This document shows positions 16,701 to 19,009 of a DNA stretch of 19,009 nucleotides, piece after piece (the first letter of the stretch is position 1; every line of letters begins with the position of its first letter). The translations under genes were made by a program, and so were the position numbers. The stretch covers positions 1-19,009 of the forward strand of contig PWOG01000149.1 of the NCBI GenBank assembly GCA_003557565.1. The letters are read 5' to 3'. Source of the stretch: Desulfobulbaceae bacterium (lineage in GTDB: Bacteria; Desulfobacterota; Desulfobulbia; Desulfobulbales; Desulfurivibrionaceae). The notes beneath the pieces were generated by a model that was not told where the DNA came from, did not search any database, and saw only the letters and a list, made by a program, of their open reading frames with translations.

Positions 16701-16912
16701 CCATCGTCATGACCGCCATGACCTTTATCATCGGCACCCTGCCCCTGGTCTTCGCCACCGGCGCCGGGGCCGCCAGCCGGCAGGAGATCGGTACAGTGGT
16801 ATTAGGCGGAATGCTGGCGGCCAGCACCCTGGCCCTGCTTTTTGTACCGCTTTTCTACACTCTGCTGGAAGAACTTGCCACCTGGCGCCAACAACGCCGG
16901 CAAAGCCAGTAA
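13784..16912 (+). CDS. RND-family (HAE1/AcrB-like) multidrug efflux transporter
   Basis: This inner-membrane proton-driven pump exports hydrophobic or amphiphilic compounds through the adaptor and outer-membrane factor. At 1042 aa it has the usual AcrB length. It opens with MFRFFIERPIFASVISIVI and has two large periplasmic loops, each between 6-helix membrane bundles. In the proton relay, Asp408 is in GIVVDNAIIVMENVERLM and Lys940 is in GLAAKNAILIVEF. AcrB has two neighbouring aspartates (407, 408); here the second is Asn409. C-terminal sequence around ATGAGAASRQEIGTVVLGGM is typical. GGAGG at 13772-13776, 7 nt upstream, lies within the adaptor gene. The substrate range cannot be read from sequence. 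Confidence 0.96.
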   Translation: MFRFFIERPIFASVISIVIILAGTVALRTLPVEQYPDVVPPQVVVQAVYPGADAEALADSVAAPLEQEINGVDDMIYLESTSSDAGSLMITVSFEMGTDPDQAAINVNNRVQAALPRLPQRVRDLGVRVEARSPNILMVGVLTSPEGHYDTLHLSNYALLNVIDELVRLPGVGEASLFVSQDYAMRIWLQPDKLEQYGLTTSDLAAVLREQNAQFAAGQIGAEPAPKEQAFTYTVTTGGQLTTPEEFEQVIVHTGEDGATLRLGDVARIELGSERYDFSAAYGGQPTVPIGIYLQPGANALATAENVRETLEEISRRFPEGIDYTIPYDTTEFVEISIQEVIKTILFASVLVILVTFLFLQRFRATMIPVAAIPVSLIGTFAGMQLFGFSVNLLTLFGLVLSIGIVVDNAIIVMENVERLMAEKGLKAKEAAFATMDQVAGAVVASTLVLVAVFAPVAFLGGLTGELYRQFAVTIAVSVVVSGVVALTLTPAMCAMLLDKQRQTVLAPFRMFNRVFEYLTNFFVVSAGFLIRRRILGVALFVTLLVVTALTMQRLPSGLLPQEDQGVALVVAQLPPASSLNRTNEVRDTLNQHLLAQEEISEFTGLAGFDILAMSLRTNAMVGFANLTDWSERRAPQQHASAIAQRIMGMGFGIQEANIFAFIPPPIQGMSLTGGVEGYLQVRGEVSPGEIEALAQQVVQEANQRPELINARTTLDAGIPRYRARVDREKAKALGVPINSIFEAMQSTFGSLYVNDFSYMGRLWQVNMQAEGKYRSQPEDLRHVFVRSSAGEMIPLNSLLQLERTSGADIINRFDLFPAAKLMADPAPGFTSGEAKEAMEAVVAGLGEQNTAYDTLLGWIGEAYQLEVASGAGGAAFGLGLLMVFLILAAQYERWTLPLAVATAVPIGVFGAVMAALLRGFPNDIYFQVGLLVLIGLAAKNAILIVEFAAQNRREGMIPGEAAMAAARQRFRAIVMTAMTFIIGTLPLVFATGAGAASRQEIGTVVLGGMLAASTLALLFVPLFYTLLEELATWRQQRRQSQ

Positions 16913-17018
16913 CCCCAGCAGCCGCACCGCATCTTCGGACGATCAGCCAGGCTTGAGTACCCTGTGTAAGCGGCGCCAGGCTGATCGTCCGAACCTGCAG
17001 CACTGCTGCTGGGGTTAC
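16909..17018. repeat. Nested inverted repeat between the RND and outer-membrane-factor genes
   Basis: Outer arms of 14 bp match perfectly (16909-16922 GTAACCCCAGCAGC with 17005-17018). Inner arms of 15 bp also match perfectly (16934-16948 TTCGGACGATCAGCC with 16979-16993) and extend by 3 bp past an A-A mismatch. Eleven mostly unpaired bases lie between the arms on each side, and the loop is about 22 nt. The outer arm overlaps the RND stop codon. No U-tract follows, so it is not an ordinary terminator. The two halves look like diverged inverted copies of a ~52-bp sequence, one tipped GTAAGCG. Confidence 0.9.
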
Positions 17019-17090
17019 GGCCCGTTAAATCAACAGGTTGCTGGCCTGGTGAACGGTTACCAGAGACACCGTTAATTATCAATAATTGCT

Positions 17091-17096
17091 GGAGAG
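17091..17096 (+). promoter_or_regulatory. Ribosome binding site of the outer-membrane factor
   Basis: GGAGAG ends 7 nt before ATG 17104 and favours this start over the in-frame TTG at 17086. Confidence 0.65.
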
Positions 17097-17103
17097 TCCA
17101 ACC

Positions 17104-18549
17104 ATGTCCAAACTCAGTCTGCTGCTAATCATCATATTTTTGGCCGGCTGTGCCGCAGGCCCTGAATACCGGCGACCGGACACAACCACCCCGGTTGAAT
17201 ACCGGTACGCAGAAGGATACGAGGTAATCTGGCAAAATGGACTGCCCGCCGATGAACTGCCCAAAGGTGAATGGTGGCGGATTTACCATGATCCGGTGCT
17301 GGATGAACTGCAGCAGCGGGCTGCCGACAACAACCAGGAACTGCGGGCGGCTCTTGCCCGCATGGATCAGGCCCGGGCCCAGGCCGGTATCAGCGAGGCC
17401 GAACTGATGCCCCGCCTGGATCTGCAACCCTCGGCCCAGCGCAGCCGCACCGCCGAAGATCTGTCTCCCATGGGGGTATCGGAGACCACCAACACCTTCC
17501 GCCTTCCTCTTGACCTCAACTACGAGCTGGATATTCGAGGTCGGCTGCGCCGTCTCAGCGAAGCCGACGAGGCCGAATTCGAGGCCAGTGCGGCGGAAGT
17601 AGAAAGTTTTCGTCTGATGCTTCACAGCGATGTGGCTCGCACCTATTTCTCCCTTTTGACCTTGGACAGAGAAATTCAATTAATAGAGCAAACCGTGGCT
17701 CTGCGGCGGGAAAACAAACGCATGGTAACCAGCCGGTTTCAGCATGGTTTAAGCGACAAGCTGGACTTGAGCCGGGCCGACACGGAACTGGCGGTCGCCG
17801 AGGCGGAAGTGGTCATGCTGCGTCAGCAACGCAGCGAGGTCGAACACTCCCTGGCCCTCCTGCTGGGTGAACCGGCCTCCAGTTTTGAACTGCCCCCCAC
17901 CGACGCGGATGATTTGCACGTTCCCACCGTGGACCCGGGATTGCCCGCCGAGCTTATACAACGCCGCCCCGATGTGGCGGCGGCCGAGCGCCAACTGATG
18001 GCCGCCAACGCCAGGATTGGCGCCGCCGAAGCCGCCTTTTTCCCGGCCATTCGCCTGACTGGAGCAGCGGGATATGGCAGCAACGAGCTTTCCAACCTGC
18101 TGAACAGCGGCAACCATTTCTGGAATTTTGGCCCTCAACTGAGCCTGCCCATTTTTGACGGCGGCCGCAACCGGGCCCGGCTGGAACAGGCCAAAGCCGC
18201 CCACGAGGAAGCCCTGGCCAGGTACCAGCAGACAATCCTCCAGGCCATGCAGGAGGTGGAAAACGCCCTGGCCGCCCTGGCCATTCTTACCCAACAGCAG
18301 GAAACCCAGCAACGAGCGTTAAGGCATGCCCGGGAAACCGTGGACCTGTCTCATCAGCGCTACCGGGCCGGCCTGGTCAGTTATCTGGAAGTAATCGAAA
18401 GCGAGCGAGCGGCCCATACCCAGCAGCGGGCGGTTCTTCAGACCCGCAACCAACAGCTCCAGGCCAATATCGCCCTGATCAAAGCCCTGGGCGGGGGCTG
18501 GGACAGCGATAATCTGGCCAGACCACGAAGGAACATGAGCCGACAATAG
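17104..18549 (+). CDS. RND efflux outer-membrane factor, NodT/OprM-type lipoprotein
   Basis: This TolC-like trimeric channel carries pump substrates across the outer membrane and, in this subfamily, is anchored by a lipid. The 481-aa product has a short signal with lipobox LAGC (Cys16), then GPEYRRPD and WWRIYHDPVLDELQQRAADNNQEL, typical of the NodT/OprM subfamily. Two repeated halves of long alpha-helical coiled coil follow. The second repeat includes IQRRPDVAAAERQLMAANARIGAAEAAFFPAIRLTG and the QAMQEVENALAAL helix, and FGPQLSLPIFDGGRNRARLEQAKA is a well-known signature. A 191-nt gap with the nested inverted repeat separates it from the RND gene, so its level may be set separately. The C-terminus is full length although IS66 debris starts straight after. 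Confidence 0.94.
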   Translation: MSKLSLLLIIIFLAGCAAGPEYRRPDTTTPVEYRYAEGYEVIWQNGLPADELPKGEWWRIYHDPVLDELQQRAADNNQELRAALARMDQARAQAGISEAELMPRLDLQPSAQRSRTAEDLSPMGVSETTNTFRLPLDLNYELDIRGRLRRLSEADEAEFEASAAEVESFRLMLHSDVARTYFSLLTLDREIQLIEQTVALRRENKRMVTSRFQHGLSDKLDLSRADTELAVAEAEVVMLRQQRSEVEHSLALLLGEPASSFELPPTDADDLHVPTVDPGLPAELIQRRPDVAAAERQLMAANARIGAAEAAFFPAIRLTGAAGYGSNELSNLLNSGNHFWNFGPQLSLPIFDGGRNRARLEQAKAAHEEALARYQQTILQAMQEVENALAALAILTQQQETQQRALRHARETVDLSHQRYRAGLVSYLEVIESERAAHTQQRAVLQTRNQQLQANIALIKALGGGWDSDNLARPRRNMSRQ

Positions 18550-18550
18550 C

Positions 18551-18822
18551 CACTGCCGCAGGCGAAGTACCGCCCAAAAGTCTGCTGGGCAAAGCCATTG
18601 CTTGTACCCTTAAACAAAGGCAGCTTGCGGTGTTATGACCATGGCGTCTTCGCTGGATAATAATCTGGCAAGAAATGGCCACCCGGCCATTTCTTGCACC
18701 TGCTGAGCCTTATTTGAACGGTTGCCGATAGCCGGTAGTGATGAGCAGATTAAAGCGCTGTTGCCACAGTATATCGACCAGAGTTATGTTGTGGGCAAAT
18801 GAGAGGGGCGCTGAGCGTTTAT
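18551..18822 (+). pseudogene. Degenerate, internally deleted IS66-family transposase (TnpC)
   Basis: Three pieces of an IS66 TnpC C-terminal region lie in order. First, EVPPKSLLGKAIACTLKQ (about 18564-18617) ends in a stop at about 18636. Second, in another frame, LDNNLARNG (about 18652-18678) matches the conserved IS66 segment around the catalytic acidic residue. Third, LFERLPIAGSDEQIKALLPQ (about 18710-18769) runs to the family-typical C-terminus and a TGA at 18800. The GRKNWLF region and tens of following residues are missing, and frames change between pieces. GGGGCGCTGAGCGTTTAT (18805-18822) resembles a decayed IS66 right end. tnpA and tnpB are absent. The element is dead. Confidence 0.8.
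18668..18697. repeat. Perfect 13-bp hairpin at the IS66 deletion junction
   Basis: GCAAGAAATGGCC (18668-18680) and its exact complement (18685-18697) flank the loop ACCC. No U-tract follows on either strand. The left arm coincides with transposase coding sequence just where homology breaks off. Confidence 0.85.
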
Positions 18823-18946
18823 CTTTCATACCACAGCGCGACACTTGGATAATCTGTTTGTCCTCCCCTTGGTCGTGGCGACGCCAATTTCTGGCAACAG
18901 GCCGGGGTTGCCCGGCAGCCGGGGTTGCCCGGTACGTTGGGCAAAC
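18823..18946. other. Noncoding stretch with a 17-bp tandem repeat
   Basis: I see no gene here. GCCGGGGTTGCCCGG occurs at 18901-18915 and 18918-18932 (17-bp period), and each unit can fold (CCGGG/CCCGG). An open frame across 18738-18977 overlaps the transposase debris in another frame and is not a gene. Confidence 0.6.
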
Positions 18947-18987
18947 AAAAAAGCCCCCGTTATCGACCGAGCGATAACAGGGGCTTT
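18947..18987 (-). terminator. Rho-independent terminator reading on the minus strand
   Basis: AAAGCCCC-C-GTTATCG and CGATAAC-A-GGGGCTTT form a 15-bp stem with one mismatch and a 6-nt loop (18950-18987). On the minus strand it is followed by TTTTTTGTTTG, a strong U-tract; the plus side has only three T. It therefore ends a transcript entering from the right. A minus-strand TAA at 18988-18986, preceded by codons reading VAAESFW, could be the end of that gene, but this is too short to judge. Confidence 0.85.
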
Positions 18988-19009
18988 ACCAAAATGATTC
19001 GGCGGCGAC

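Noticed and set aside
16909..17018. Rho-independent terminator between RND and outer-membrane-factor genes
   Set aside because: No U-tract follows the stem on either strand.
16909..17031. Integron attC site in the large inverted repeat
   Set aside because: GTTAAAT after the hairpin fits a GTTRRRY core, but no matching RYYYAAC core stands at the left end, and no integrase or cassette array is present.
17052..17073. AACGGT/ACCGTT inverted repeat before the outer-membrane-factor gene
   Set aside because: Six-base arms with a 10-nt gap are easily found by chance, and it shares nothing with the TetR operator at 11860.
18985..19009. End of a tRNA or rRNA gene at the right edge
   Set aside because: On the minus strand the sequence has no CCA end, T-loop or rRNA motif, and too few bases are present to judge.
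1..19009. CRISPR array, prophage, toxin-antitoxin or defence genes
   Set aside because: No regularly spaced repeats and no protein with such signatures were seen in the coding regions.

Overview
The window is GC-rich, densely coded chromosomal DNA from a Gram-negative bacterium. It encodes two lipoproteins with clear lipoboxes, a tripartite RND efflux pump with an outer-membrane component, and inner-membrane Sec and Tat proteins. A fused SecD-SecF protein, a long (about 275 aa) PurQ, a YkgJ-type cysteine-cluster protein and a short-T-loop PII-like protein together suggest a sulfate-reducer-type deltaproteobacterium (Desulfobacterota, perhaps the Desulfobulbales). That placement is inferred from gene character and was not tested by a search.

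Layout. (1) Positions 1-2076, minus strand: rsfS then gpmI, with the first codons of a further gene at the left edge. (2) Positions 2110-2236: divergent promoter region. (3) Positions 2375-7443, plus strand: secDF fusion, YkgJ-family protein, purQ and a divergent tatC that starts 3 nt after purQ. (4) Positions 7451-7771, minus strand: a PII-like protein convergent with tatC. (5) Positions 8060-11775, plus strand: an FtsB/DivIC-like protein, a CPA2 cation:proton antiporter with a nucleotide-binding RCK domain, an MscS-type channel and a small four-cysteine protein. (6) Positions 11820-18549, plus strand: a complete efflux cassette made of a TetR regulator behind a perfect 20-bp palindromic operator, a periplasmic adaptor lipoprotein, an RND transporter and an outer-membrane factor lipoprotein. 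(7) Positions 18551-18822: a broken, internally deleted IS66-family transposase. The window closes with a 17-bp tandem repeat and a strong terminator that serves a minus-strand gene beyond the right edge.

How the genes fit together. The efflux cassette is the clearest functional unit: the regulator probably represses itself and the pump, and adaptor, transporter and outer-membrane channel span the envelope. The left half is mostly housekeeping (ribosome silencing, glycolysis, protein export, purine synthesis). The middle genes (antiporter, mechanosensitive channel) suggest ion and osmotic homeostasis.

Most unusual points: a TatC that appears to lack two normally conserved acidic residues and has no tatA beside it; a 110-nt nested inverted repeat between the RND and outer-membrane-factor genes, with an IS66-like GTAAGCG terminus at its centre; IS66 debris just after the outer-membrane-factor gene with a perfect 13-bp hairpin at its deletion junction; a probably leaderless ftsB-like gene; and a tandem duplication carrying the gpmI ribosome binding site. 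I found no wholly new defence or mobile system.
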